Source: Stenocarpella maydis (lineage: Eukaryota; Ascomycota; Sordariomycetes; Diaporthales; Diaporthaceae). Taken from it: DNA of 64,000 nt. Positions 1 through 11,670 of this stretch are shown in pieces (positions within the stretch are counted from its first letter, which is position 1; every line of letters starts with the position of its first letter). The notes below the pieces were generated by a model. That model was not told the origin of the DNA, made no database searches, and was given only the letters and a program-made list of their open reading frames with translations. Location: assembly GCA_002270565.1 (NCBI GenBank), contig NQMI01000029.1, forward strand, positions 280,521 through 344,520, written 5' to 3'. Position numbers and translations under genes: made by a program.

Positions 1-860
1 TTTATATACATTCTGCTACTATTCATGGTCCCTCTGTTAGCTCTGCTTATTCACTGAATGCTATTTAAAGTAAGGAAGCGTGATTGTTGTACCTTAAAAA
101 CTGCAGTCTGTTTTGACTTATGAGAGATCAGCCACATAGACTTAATCGAATTGAACTAGTCTCGGCCGAATAATTATACTACTGGTATTAAATGCCAAAT
201 GACTGTTTTGAAGTGGTCATAATTAAGAAGGTTTATGCCGCTTAGTATTACAGATGGCTGTTTGATTAAGGTATGGATAAATTATAGTAGCAGTCTAGAA
301 GACTATAGCCTTTTTATGTTGCTAATTTTAAGCAATTTAAAAAGAAAGGCTTTAAATTATATAGTAAATTCATCTATATATAATTCTTAATGGTATTAAA
401 CTAAGTTAAAATAGCTTTAAACTTATTACAATAAACTTAATATAATTGTATTAACTATAATTATATAATAGAAGATATTTATGCCTTAAGTTATATAGCA
501 AATTCATTTGCATATAGTTCTTAATAGTATTAAACTAGAGATACCTTTAAACTTAATGATATTAAGCTTAATAGCTTATTAACAGTACTAGCACGAATTG
601 CTATGGTCTGAAACTAAAACTTATAGTGCGGAATAGTAGTTTGTAGTTTAATACTATCAAAAGTAGTAACTAAATGGTTATTATTAAAAGCATGTAATAC
701 AAACTAATTATCTTAATCCAAACCAATTATTTTTATCCCTTAGGGGCAACTATTATTTATTCCGACTAAGAAGAGGAACTCAAAGAATACAACTGGTCTA
801 TATATTTAAAAAGCATGAAGTGGTACTAGCATGAGAACATAGATGACGACTGTATTTTAC
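1..860. repeat. AT-rich RIP-like island
   Basis: The stretch is very AT-rich and has no usable reading frame. It contains a direct repeat of about 57 nt (roughly 348-404 and 483-539) whose two copies differ almost only by transitions (C/T and A/G), the pattern expected from repeat-induced point mutation. I infer degraded transposon DNA; no transposase or LTR boundary can be recognised. Confidence 0.6.
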
Positions 861-1020
861 AGACCCACTGCTAAAACCCCTTTCCTATATCTTGGATGTA
901 CACATTAGCCACACCCAAAGTGTACCTCACTCTCCCTTCTCCAATTTTTTCCTATACATCTCTTTCAGTCTTGAGTTTTGCTACTGCCTTGCCAAGATTC
1001 CAGATGTCGACTCTTTGAAC

Positions 1021-1130
1021 TACGTAGCTGGTTTCGTTCTTAATTCGATCACAATACCATTTAAAAAGAGAGCTACGGTATTCCCTTCATACAGTCGTAA
1101 ACAGTCAAAGGCCCAGCGTTATACAATAAA
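1021..1130. repeat. Dispersed repeat family, copy 1
   Basis: This segment resembles sequences at about 54009-54230 and 58143-58360. The shared core starts with a GGTTTC block followed by TTAAT, a CCC/CAA block and an AG-rich GCTA block. Copy 1 is the shortest and is still fairly GC-balanced. It is probably a remnant of a mobile element; the boundaries are approximate. Confidence 0.4.
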
Positions 1131-1470
1131 TGCCATACCGATTGCAACGGGAGGCGCGACTTCTAGCCACACGCCACAGCCCGTCCGGCCAAAAGACCTT
1201 AATAACCAATCTGCCTATTGGGTATTCCTAGTAGTATATAAGAGCCGTACCGTCACACCGATAACATTTTGAAATAGTCAGAACGCCACATACAGAAGTA
1301 ATGTAGAACTTGAATTTTACTAGTAGGTCTCTTAATTCAGAGTGGGTTCATCGTACTCGCAAAATTCTACCAACCATGCACCCAGAGCTCATCATAGCTG
1401 GTAATACGGACCGCTCTGGATCATGAGAAGAGTTGGATGAGCATACCTTCGAAGGACATTATAATTAACA

Positions 1471-2654
1471 CTACAAATAAAGTATCCCGGCTGAGAGCAG
1501 CACGATCATGACGGTGTACCCAGCATGAGACACACTTGCCGTGCTGGTACTATATTCCTTGTCAGCACTTGAGCAGAGAGACAATGAGCTTGAAGTTGCG
1601 CAAACATACTCATTATTAGTACCTGGCGCCGAAGCCGACCCCGAGCCCGCCGCGGTGGAGGAGGAATCTCCGGTTGTGGGGTTTTGTGACGGATCCGACG
1701 AGTTCCATCTGTTGTCCTCATCCGGAGTCCAGCAAGTAAAGCCCTGGTAAATGTCGTTCTCCGTGCCGGAGAAGGTGAGAGAAGCGAGAGCAGCCCCTAG
1801 AGCTGGGCAGCTGATATTACCTAAAGATAGAACTCTAAGCCATGTCACGGACTTCAGTGATGGGATATTGATTCTGTGAAGTGTGAGCAGTAGTTACGTG
1901 AGTAGAAGACCGCGGCCATGAACTTGGGAATAACACATACTCGTCGAAATCACCATCAAGGAGTACCCCCCCACTGACGGTGGATAGTGCTGGCCAGGTA
2001 ATATTCCGGACACCAGTGGTACCTACGACGACAATGTCTCCGCCACTGACAGTTTCGAGTTTCCTAGAGCCAATCTCAAGATTAGCACCCAACGAAGCCG
2101 TCAAACACGAAAAATGATAGCATAACGGCCCTAGAATATTTGCATGCTGTGAATGTTGATCAAGAAGGGAAGTTGCTCACGGAAACGAGATGCTGGTCAA
2201 ATAATCGAGGTATCCAAGCAACACACCGCCGCCCGTGGTCTTCTGGAGATCTGGCATTGAGACAGTGGTCACGCCATCGTCTACCCGAGTAGAACCCTGA
2301 AGCTTAGGTGCGAGATATCCAGAGCTGAAGGAAGGCAAGGACTCGACGCCGGGCAGTTCAAAGGGGCCCTTGAACTCGTGGTCGACAAAGAAGAGAGCGC
2401 TGTCAATGGCTGGGCATGTCTTGTAGAAGTCGATATCTGTTTGGTTGACGATCTTCACGATAGAATCATCACACGAAAGGTCAGAATCATCTAAGGTCGG
2501 ATACATTCAGTTAGTTTCCTGATCGCGGAACCGCACTGGGCGCTTGTGATGGCCCGTATAACCCACCGGCTACGACAACGGCTGCCACCAAGAGAGTCAG
2601 GAGCAGAAATCTAGAGCTCAAGGGGCTGGCTTGTCGGCGGAAAGCGAAAGCCAT
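1471..2654 (-). CDS. Ecm33/Sps2-like GPI-anchored cell-wall protein
   Basis: Four exons are inferred (2654-2537, 2490-2181, 2063-1941, 1873-1471), giving about 317 aa with continuous phase. The N-terminus is a basic stretch followed by a hydrophobic signal or anchor segment (about residues 15-31). After it come receptor-L-domain-type repeats typical of fungal Ecm33/Sps2 proteins: SCDDSIVKIVNQTDIDFY, FPKLETVSGGDIVVVG, WPALSTVSGG, INIPSLKSVTWLRVLSLGN. The C-terminus is Ser/Thr/Gly-rich with cysteines and ends in a hydrophobic tail (VMIVLLSAGILYL) that suits a GPI signal. Family members sit at the plasma membrane or wall and support wall integrity. Intron 2 (2180-2064) uses a GCTAAT branch site and TCTAG acceptor, and intron 3 a GTATGT donor. 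The protein is shorter than canonical Ecm33 (about 400 aa). The family call is good; the role is inferred from the family. Confidence 0.72.
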
Positions 2655-3561
2655 GTTGCTAGATAACTTGCCCTGGGAAGCAACAAACCAAGTACGTAAG
2701 TTTCCTACATGAAAAGAACAAAACAAACAGGCGAGTGGCTTCCGAGATAAGCCTCAGATTTGGCATCGGCTAGCCCAAATATCACGCTAGGGCGCGTCGC
2801 TTAATTAAACATACAGAGCGGAGATACGGCCCTGCTTGCATTAGCTTAGGCTGCCACCTGCGAGGGATAAGCTACAGCGTTAAAAGCGGATCGACGACCA
2901 ATGAACAAAATGACAGGTCCGGAGGTAAGCAGCTACGTGCTCCCCCTTTTCTGTATTTGCTCCGGAGCATCGGCTTAGGTTCCCAAGAGGAGTTGCGTTG
3001 TCCGGCTACAACACGAAAGGGTCGTGCCTACAGCCATAGACACGGCCTTCTGCGGCCTGGGGCCAGTGCGCAGGAATAGATCCTGGGCGACTTTCTTGGA
3101 AGTTGTGTAAAATATGCATAGTGAGAAACTCTAACCACATCATTATAAGTGCCAATTGCCAACACTTGAGAATGGTCCTTCGGCCAGCACTGGCACCCCA
3201 CAGCTGCATATCCAGCTAGGGCCAGAGCTAGCCCGGAAACAGCTCATGGAATTAGAGGGATTGTCGGCAGGTCATGGTGATCCAAGATCTTATTATTATA
3301 TTTGTTGCTTATATTCTCGGCGCCCGGAAGCCGAATGCAAGTTGCCGGGCTTTGTCATTCCATCTCCAAGGCCACGAGTAGCCAACCCCCCCCCCCCCAA
3401 AAAGCTCAAACGAGTGTGCCAAACAGCTATGTCTCAAACTGCCCGCCAACTTCCGGCTCCCTTGGCCCCGCTTCCAATATCTCAGGAAAGCGTGGGTGCG
3501 ACTGAAGGTACTACTGCAGTGAACTGAAAAGAAAAATTAGACGGTGGCTGATGCGATGGGC
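2655..3561. other. Intergenic, no gene seen
   Basis: This holds the promoter side of the Ecm33-like gene and the 3' side of the UstYa gene. It includes a 13-C homopolymer (3386-3398). Short open frames here show no family resemblance or codon signature. Confidence 0.5.
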
Positions 3562-4571
3562 TCATACGTCATGGGTCCATGACACTGTGTTGTCGATGGC
3601 CCATTTGTGGATGCTGTCAAAGTTGCGGCACGTGTGCAGGGTGCTGAAGTCGGGCCAGAAGTCACCCTCCTCATAGCCATACTCTGGGTACTCCCGGAAG
3701 GTGAAGATGCCAATGTCGGCGGTGCACATCAGGTTGATGCGGATGGCCTCGAGGCAGTGGTCTAATAGAGAATCGTGTTAGCAACCATCACCTATTGGTC
3801 TGTGGGCGATGTGATGACCTACCGACGTGGCCCTTCAGGCCGTTCTCCTCTTCCTGGATGTCACTGTAGATGTTGACATAGTACTCCTTGTAGACGTATT
3901 GCCTCAGGAGGTTGAGGCAGTGAAGTTGGTGGAACACCTCGACTGCGGCGCGATAGCCCTCCTTGCCGGTCTTTGGGTCCGTCACCTTGAGTGAGTTCCT
4001 GGGCAGTCCTAGCCTGTCCAACTCGGCTTCTGATATCATCTGGTCGCCCACTGTTCAAGGAGGGTCAGCATATGCTTCCGTAGGCGGTATACACGGGTTG
4101 TTCTACTCACTGTCGTTGGCGATGGAGTCCCAAGCCTCGTCTACCTTGGGGCCGTACCCGACAAAGGGGCCTTCCACCATGGGCGTGAGGTTGAATCGAA
4201 CCGTGTCATACTTCACGACGGGGGCCACCGGTGCTAGTGGACGTTAGTCAAAACAGGCTGTTGTCAAGTATGACAATTGATTGATACTTACAGTAGGATG
4301 AGAATTGTTGTGTGACCTTGAGGTCTGATGGCCTCGCCGTCCTGTTGCAGAAGGAGAGTGTGAAAAGGGTCATGGACAGGGCGAGCAGGACTGCGTGGGC
4401 TATCCAGGCCCAGTGCTTAGACACGAAGCCTGATGCTCGTGTTATGGCATTTCGGTTGTATTTGTCGTCTGCTAACCTCAGCGCTAATCTTTCCTTCTCG
4501 TATACGATGGATTCAGAACTGCTCCGGCTCTGTTCCTCGTCCAGAGGGACTGCTCGGTAGTCTTTGGCCAT
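3562..4571 (-). CDS. UstYa-family (DUF3328) oxidase-like protein
   Basis: Four exons are inferred (4571-4292, 4233-4111, 4050-3823, 3761-3562) with consistent phase. The short cytosolic N-terminus is followed by one membrane segment (about residues 52-70, WIAHAVLLALSMTLFTL). Then comes the conserved UstYa block VKYDTVRFNLTPMVEG / FVGYGPKVDEAWDSI. Both HXXHC motifs of the family are intact: HQLHC in exon 3, and HVDHC built across the last intron (3822-3762). The end carries the usual DFxP...TC-RNFD-I--W region. Characterised members (UstYa/Yb in ustiloxin, PhomY proteins, cyclochlorotine enzymes) perform oxidative cyclisation or modification of peptides, often ribosomal precursors. The gene is transcribed away from the repeat-protein gene at 6922 across about 2.35 kb. 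No P450, methyltransferase or second UstY lies nearby. The family is certain; the substrate is unknown. Confidence 0.9.
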
Positions 4572-6921
4572 TTGGGAGAGTAGAGGGTATTCACACGCAG
4601 AGTGCAGAGTATGTGATGAAGCGGAACGATGAGGGCATGCCAGATGCTCTGACGGACAAGACGATTCAGAAGAGGAGCGAAGAGGAGCGAAGAGGAGGAC
4701 GGCAGGAAAGCTCCAGGCTTCCTAGACACAAGACTGAAGGAGGGGATGCGATGGGACTTGGCAACTTGGTCAAGCACTCTTGAGGCGTAGATGACACGGC
4801 TAGACTTGCTAGTGTTACTCGAGGCCGCTTCGTCCTGCCCCGTCTGCGTGGCCAAGCCTTTGAGACTTGTGTGATCAACGTGAATGACGGGCAATCGACA
4901 ATAGTGGGCGTTTCCCAAGAAAAGACGTGTTGAGTCGGTTAAAACGGCACCAGTGCAGCGGTTCAGGAAACAAGAGAAACCGGAGAGCCTTGCAGGCACA
5001 CCTTACAAAGCCAGCCACAATGCTCGAGTAGAGGGCATGCCTAGGCACGTATGTGGCCCCGTCCCCCCTTTTGGAGGCTGAGACGTCTGATCTTGGCGGC
5101 GACATGGGATGAGACAATCTCGGGGGCCAGGGTGTGTTTTGAGATGGCTCCTCTCGGTTCGGTTGGGTGCCCCACAAGAGCCATGCCGAAGGCGACATGA
5201 CGGCTGGCAAGTGTGGCCGGCTGGCAGGTTGGGTGGGCGACGTTAGGCTTGGAGCTAAGCCTCTGTTGCGGGAGGTTTGAGCAGGAGTGACAGGGCCGAG
5301 GCACGCTACCCGTTAGAAGCACTGGGCGTTTCAGCGCTTGGCTCACTAAGCAACTTTGGCAGTTTTGCTCGCCTCCCCAGCTAGAGCACACAACACGCCA
5401 ACGCTGCATCGTGCACTGTGCATTGTGCATAGTCACCAGTGCTTCCCAACTCCATCCTGCCCGCGTGGGTGTAAGCAGCTATGATGCCCATGATACCCAT
5501 TCTCCTATTCCCTCCTATTATTCCACCTCTCACAGAATGCGGGCTCGTCGTCTCACATGGACTTCGGTGGTGACTGGTGTCTCGGCCTGAGAAGGCGTTA
5601 ACAGTTGCAGTTTCAGCCGCATCCCAGTCTCCAACCAACATCCAACACCACCACCCCCGACGGCAGGTCGACCCCAGGGCGGCTAAGCAATGATGCACAT
5701 GATCCACTGGATGCCAATGCGAATCATGTTTGCTGCTCGTCGACCTGACAGCCTGGGCCTGGGGAGCGGCGAGGGGGGAGGAACATGATGGCAGGGATGG
5801 GCGCCCACCGCTGATCTCGCTTGTGAGCTTGTGTGAGATCTGGAACCTGAGACAGGATGAGCCTGTACCCATCAACCACCCCAGCCAGCCAACCAGCCCG
5901 CCCAGGGACCCTGCCGCTGCTCTTGAGCTTGATGGAGCCGCAAAGCTTGGCTTTCTGCAACGCCTCTGGCCTCGTCTTATCCACCACGGGTTGTCCGACC
6001 ACCCCCCCCCGGTCCACCCGGCCGGGCCTCCCTCCAGAAGCAGCAGCAGCACCCATGATTATTGATCAAGAGGCTCCATATACCGCAACCTAGTACGGAG
6101 ATAGGCCCCGGGGCTGCTTCATGGCGTCGATATCCCTGCCCCCATCACGAACACGCGCTTGCTCCCTGCTACACATCACTGGCTTCAGGACCCTCGTCGC
6201 CCATTGCACTCGGTCCTTCGGACGGGCCTATGGGTCGTGGAAGAATATTCGACCTGGCTCAGGCCCGCCCACTTCATCCCATCTATTGGTCCTAGCAGAT
6301 GAATGACGATCTAAAGGACAGGGACGAGGCCTGGTCTACACACACCCTCCCATACCCCAGCTTTGCTCGCTCTCTTCATCATCACCCTTCCTAACCGCTT
6401 TTGGTGGCAGTAGAGAAGCGCCCTTGATGAGGCCCTCGTTTGCCCTGGCTCCACTGGCTCCACTGCCGTGTGCCTGGGAGTCCGCACCCGTCATGAGACA
6501 AGGCTCCCAGACAGCTGGCTTGTGCAGATCACGTTTGACGTTGTCTCTTTCGTCCCGACTCCTGATGATTCCGTCCAGGGACGACATCTAGTGTTGTTGG
6601 GCTAGCTCGTCTTCGTCTATTCCATCGGCTAAACGGCCAGCCTCGCTCTGCAAGGGCGTCAATGCTGTCGCACTTGGGCGGTTCCGAAGGCAGGCCGCCA
6701 GAGGGGCCACCTCCGTATATAATACCTCAAAACCTGCTCACTCCCTAAACTTTCTCACGCCACCTTCCATTCTGCAGTTGAGCACATTTCTTCCTTGGCA
6801 TCGTCCCATTCCCTTCTCCTTACCCAACTCTAAGTCACTCTTTGACCCGCTGCCGGCCAGCTTTTGATATTACCATACCCCATACCTCAGGCAGGAACAA
6901 GAAAAAACGTACGACGCCACA
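4572..6921. promoter_or_regulatory. Divergent intergenic region between UstYa gene and repeat-protein gene
   Basis: About 2.35 kb lies between two divergent starts. No supported coding region was found on either strand; the open frames are mutually overlapping low-complexity translations. A TATA-like element (TATATAAT, 6716-6723) lies about 200 bp upstream of the plus-strand start and is followed by a pyrimidine-rich leader. A shared or co-regulated promoter is an inference from geometry only. Confidence 0.4.
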
Positions 6922-7595
6922 ATGCACGCCCCTTCAGTCATCAGTCTCCTGGTCTCAGGCCTCGCAGCCTCCACCGTTGCCGGTTATCAGCTCAGCGCCC
7001 CGAGTACATCCCTGTCCCGCCGCAGCGTCGCTCTCATTGCTGCCGCCGTCGGACCCGCTCTTGCCCTGCCGGCTGACATCTCCATCGAGGCTCGTCACCG
7101 TAAGTTTTATTCCCTTGTTCTGTTGTGGGGAACGCATATGCTTACGAATCTTTAGACCAAGGAAAGAAGGGCAAGGGCGGCAAGGGCGGCAAGAAGAATG
7201 CCAACAAGCGCCAGGAGGAGGGTGATGATGATGAGGATGATGAGGATGACCTAGAGGAGCGCAGCCTCGAGGCCCGTCACCACCAAGGCAAGAAGGGCAA
7301 GGGCGGCAAGGGCGGCAAGAAGAACGGCCGTGACGTCGAGGAGCTAGATGAGGACGAGGATGACCTAGAGGAGCGCAGCCTCGAGGCCCGTCACCACCAG
7401 GGCAAGAAGGGCAAGGGCGGCAAGAAGAACGGCCGTGACGTCGAGGAGATCGAGACCCGCGAGCCTCACCACCAGGGCAAGAAGGGCAAGGGCGGCAAGA
7501 AGAACGGCCGTGATGTCGAGGAGCAGCTCGAGACCCGCGAGCCTCACCACCAGGGCAAGAAGGGCAAGGGCAAGGGCGGCAAGAAGAACAACTAA
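6922..7595 (+). CDS. Secreted repeat protein, candidate RiPP-type precursor (HHQGKKGKG x5)
   Basis: Two exons (6922-7099, 7156-7595) give 205 aa. The intron splits the codon for the first His of repeat 1, and splicing restores a repeat identical to the others, which supports the model. The N-terminus looks like a signal peptide (MHAPSVISLLVSGLAASTVAG), and a second hydrophobic stretch ends at ALALPADISIEAR. Then follow five copies of HHQGKKGKG(GKG)GKKN, preceded by EAR or REP and separated by acidic spacers (EE..DDLEERSLEAR, GRDVEE). A KR pair follows repeat 1. Alternating basic cores and acidic spacers behind a signal peptide resemble kexin-processed repeat precursors (UstA, epichloecyclin GigA type), and a UstYa gene lies divergently next door. 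Against this, the repeats contain no Tyr/Phe/Trp and few classic KR sites. It could instead be a structural, metal-binding or cationic secreted protein. I do not recognise a named family. Confidence 0.75.
7156..7592 (+). repeat. Coding tandem repeat, five units
   Basis: At DNA level the units (about 75-125 bp) share a nearly identical core encoding HHQGKKGKGG. Units 1 and 2 have long acidic spacers, while units 3-5 have short spacers and lack one GKG step. This points to recent duplication with spacer contraction. Confidence 0.8.
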
Positions 7596-10500
7596 GAGGG
7601 CACTTCCAACCCTGACCTCCTTCCTCTCTCTCAGCCATCTTTTGCTCGGAACGCCTAGAAACAATGTTGAGCGTTGAGAGACGGGCTTGACAATACGGCA
7701 ACTCTTCCATTCTTGATGAAATGGGTTTCTCATGTGCCAAATTTTACCTTAATATATAGCTACGTTCGGAATAGTCCTGCTCAACGGTTGCGGTGTGCTG
7801 TTAATGTGTGTTTCGGAGCACAATGGGAGGCGTTGCGAGCTGTGCTACGAAGTTGCGGATGCTAGCTAGACCCGAAGAAACTACAAATGCCACAAATACT
7901 ATTGATCGAAAAACCCTTCCTACAATCGCATACATCGTGAATTTTTTTTTTTGATGGTTGGGAGACCTGTCTGGTGGTGGTGGTGGTGCTGCTGCTGGTG
8001 TTGAGCGCAAATGTGACCAGACGTCGTCGTGTAAGTCGAGACCCACCCAGCCATAAACCAAGGATCCCGCCCCAAACAAACTTCCTAAACGCTGCATCTC
8101 ACACAGATTTGGCTCTCGCCTAGTGTACCATCCCCGGCGCCACCAGGATCAAGCTTAGCTTAATAATACTGGCCCTGGTCCCCAACGGCATGGGGTTTTG
8201 CATAAGCTTCTTCTGGCGGCGCGCATAATGCTGGGCAGTACCAGGCTTTGAGACCGTTCCCCCAGGTGCTGGTCAACCCCCCCCCCCCCCTTTTTTTTTT
8301 GTTTGGTGTCTGCGCGTCAACAACCTCCGCCCCAGATTCAGGGCCCGACATGGGGGCTCTCTTACGGTTTGCTTGTTCCTGATTGCCGGGAGCGTGTCAC
8401 CTTCGGCTAAACTCTGAGACGCGGTGTGCGGTGCTCCCAGAGGTGCGCTGTTGGTTCGTATTCGGGGTGATTTTGTAATATCCTGTCCCGGGGAGCGGTG
8501 AGCTGACGTGACGCACCGGGGGTGCTGTCACAATTATTAGCCGGGGGCAGGCGTATGGGCAAGGAAAATTGCTCTTGCATGGGTTTTCCGTCGCACCTCT
8601 TGAGCAAAACTAACTGCTGGGCTTGTCTGGGGCGCACATGCACGACCACATGAGCAAACTTTCTGCGCCGCATGCACCTGCATCGTCCAGCTATCCCCTC
8701 GGACCAGCCTAGTCCGATGATACAGTCCACCCACTAGACACCTGAATCTTAGGATTTGCCCGTTTATTTTTTTTGGGGGGGGGGGGAGCCGGATGAGCAC
8801 CCAAGAGCCTACTCGGCCAAGCCATGTAATAATTAGGTAGACAGCTGGTTTCCTATTTTTCTGTCTACACATGCACGGACCCTTGTTCAGCCCTGCCAAG
8901 CAGCCACACAGCCAAACACGAACGGGCGCAAACGCCAACCACCTCAACCAAGACTATTTTGTGACTTGACGAGCCTGCCTCCTATTTTGATCAGGTCTCG
9001 TCCTCCCGTCTTCTCATACATGGTCTTGACACAGACGCCCAGTCCCCTCAGAAACGCTGCCAGCCCGTCCCATGATGCTTGCCGCAATACCTTGATACAT
9101 ATGAGTGTGCGCAGCCGCTGGCGCTTGGCCGAGATCACTCATTGTGTGATGGACAGACAGCCTTGGGGGTCTGGCGGGCGGTGATATCGGACGGAGAGAA
9201 AGGCAGTGATGGTGGCCGGCTTCCGGGAATATCAGATGTGAAGACGGAGGGACCCGATTGGCGTGTGGGTGGTCGGCGCCGAAGCGGAGGGACCTCTTAG
9301 GCTGCGTCATGCTTCCACACGAAACATATCCTCCAACCCAACCCACGACTCGAATATCCGTGCGCGGGGAGCTTCCAGCGCTCGTCTAGAGTGCCTCTTT
9401 CGGCCGCACAAAGCTGTTGCTTAATAATAAATCTCCACGGGGTACAATACTGGCTGCTGCCACCAAAGGTTCCCACCTCCTCAAGGATACCACGGCGATC
9501 ACCCGGCCAAATGGGAGATGGAAACAATATCCTGCACCAGGGCGGCTCTGGGGAGAATGACTCGCCAGGTTTATTGGTCGACGAATGAATCCCTGACCAC
9601 ACTAGAGCCGCGGGGCCGGAAGGACGTAGGTTCAGGGCTCCGGAACCATGTCATCTCTCTCAAGAGCCGCCTTGGATGTTTGACGCCAAGGAAGGCGACC
9701 GGAGTTTGAGGTCCTGAGGCTCATGGTCAACTGGGCAGAGTTTTTGGCGCAGAGATGCGCCGGGTGCGGTGTGGTCTCGGAAGCACGTCAGCCGCCGGTG
9801 GCCGCCGGCTTGGCACGGTGGAACAGCCGGTGTCTTGCATTGGCGGAGACGGGAGGAGTTGGTCCCTGTTGCGGGGCCTCCACGTCGCCGACGAGGTCAT
9901 GGCCGTCTCAGCCGCACTTTCAAATGCCTCTGCCGGCCACCTTTTTATCCTAAAAAGGATTGCCGGTGACGTGGACACCATAGGTCGCAGAACACCCCCC
10001 CCCCTCCCAAATGTTGTAACTTTGGATGCACCTCTGCCGCGACAGACTTGAAAGCAGGTGGCACATTCATTCGCATTGACATGGTCATCCTTCCTGAGTC
10101 TTGAACGCTGTAACGGAGGGGGCATCAGCAAGCCTCGCATCACTCACCGCCCACCGCGGAAACCCGGTATTGTATTACCAATCCACGCCCGTATATGGTA
10201 TGGTGGATACGGAAGTGAGCACTCTCAACGGACTTCCCCCTCGCAGAGGTTGTTCAGGTAGGTGAAATGTGTAGGGTGAGTCCGTCACCTGCCCGCTCGG
10301 GGCGGAGAAGCGCCGTGTCTCGCCACACGAGCAAGGTCCTCGCCCGTGCAGGCGTCTGAGTGGGTGACAAGAGCGGTAATAATCATGAGGATTTTGTTCT
10401 AGATGCGGGTTCCGACAAGACGCCTGCGGTGGTGAGGCGCGCGGCAGGCCGGACCCACGGTCCCGTCGGGCTTTGGTTGACGATACTGGAGTACTCAATT

Positions 10501-11670
10501 GCGAGCTCCGTGGCTCTTGACGGATCTAGACGCGAGGGCCTCATGCATGCATGCGTGCGTGCGTACTCTGTGGCAGATGGGATGGAGTGACTTTGTAGTC
10601 CCAAACCCTCCGCATCGGCTGCCAGAATACATAGTACGCGCATGGCATTGTGTGGATGCAGTAGAGGCAGGTCGCGGCAAGGGCCGCATCAAAGCAATTG
10701 ACAGATTGGGTGGCGAGGATTTATCTTGATTGAAGAAAGGGGCAGTGATCGACAGGGGCAGCTCTGTCGTGGTGCAAGCTGGCGGCCCAGGAGAGCTGCC
10801 GAAGCTGAGCTCTGCAAGCTGTTGGACGAGCCAATAAGGCGGGAGGGAGCTAGCCAGGCAGCTCAGAGAGATTGGCGGCCATAACAAAAGCCCGACATGC
10901 TCTCACTTGCTTCTTACACTATTGCACATCTCGAATGAGGCCACTTTCCCACATGGCTCCCGCCAGCCTCCGAGCCGGCACCACAGCAAGCCGGGGGCGA
11001 CGACCAGCAAATCAGGAGCCCGGTCGGGGCGCAGGCTGCTCCACCCATCGGGCAACCACACCAGCGGGTTGCACGACTAACAGCAGACGGTCATATCAGG
11101 CGCCTGTCTTTGCCCCGATCCGGGGGAGCCACACGGTTAACATCATACTATGGGAGCCGGGGTTGTGTGAAGATTTGCTGGTGCTGCCCCGTGCAACCGC
11201 GACCACGGCCTGCTGGGTGCTGGGTGCTGGGTGCTGGGATCGCAATTAGGTTTGACGCAGGGACGAGGCGCGAGAGAGAGACCCTGAATAAACAAGTAAA
11301 TAAATAAATACCGACGAGGGGACAGTCCCACCTCGCAGCCTGCGTTCCTGTCGTGCATCGTTGAGCACAAGTCTCCTTGACCAAGTACTTGACCAAGTAC
11401 TTGACCAAGTACTTGACCAAGTACCCAAGTAACCGCCGAGTGGGAATCCCCTCGGGCCCGGTGCCTGCCGCCAAGAAACCAACCAGAGCCAAATTGCAGG
11501 TGCAGACGATAACATCTACGCCTTGCCCATCGGTCGTATACTTGGAGACGCGCGACCAAGGTGAAGGAACAACTTGTGGAGGCAGCCAATGCTGGAAGCC
11601 ATCCATCGCTTCTTCCTCGGAACCACCAGACACCAACCATACGAAGCGAGCCCATCAGCACCACCTCGCC
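7596..11670. other. 4 kb intergenic, no supported gene
   Basis: No conserved protein or RNA was recognised. The stretch contains C14T10 (8277-8300) and T8G12 (8767-8786) tracts, short GC homopolymers and, close to ERG3, the 12-bp tandem repeat listed separately. Open frames on both strands are overlapping and of low complexity. Confidence 0.5.
11376..11423. repeat. 12-bp tandem repeat x4 upstream of ERG3
   Basis: Four perfect copies of CTTGACCAAGTA lie about 250-295 bp before the ERG3 start. Each junction creates GTACTTGACCAAGTAC, an almost perfect dyad (one central mismatch). This could be a minisatellite or a cluster of factor-binding sites in the promoter or 5' leader. Confidence 0.85.

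Noticed and set aside
892..1272. Plus-strand open frame of 126 codons
   Set aside because: It lies across repeat copy 1 and AT-rich DNA; no start context, domain or codon bias.
1960..1972. Frameshift in the G7 run of the Ecm33-like gene
   Set aside because: First suspected when using a GTACTC donor, but a better GTATGT donor at 1940 gives a clean phase and the natural reading DGDFDEINIPSLKSV.
5381..6052. Minus-strand open frame of 223 codons between the UstYa and repeat-protein genes
   Set aside because: Low-complexity translation with no motif, overlapped by equally long frames on the other strand; typical of GC-rich noncoding DNA.
6955..7740. Minus-strand open frame of 261 codons over the repeat protein
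   Set aside because: Its repetitive Cys/Pro/Ser translation simply mirrors the sense-strand tandem repeat.
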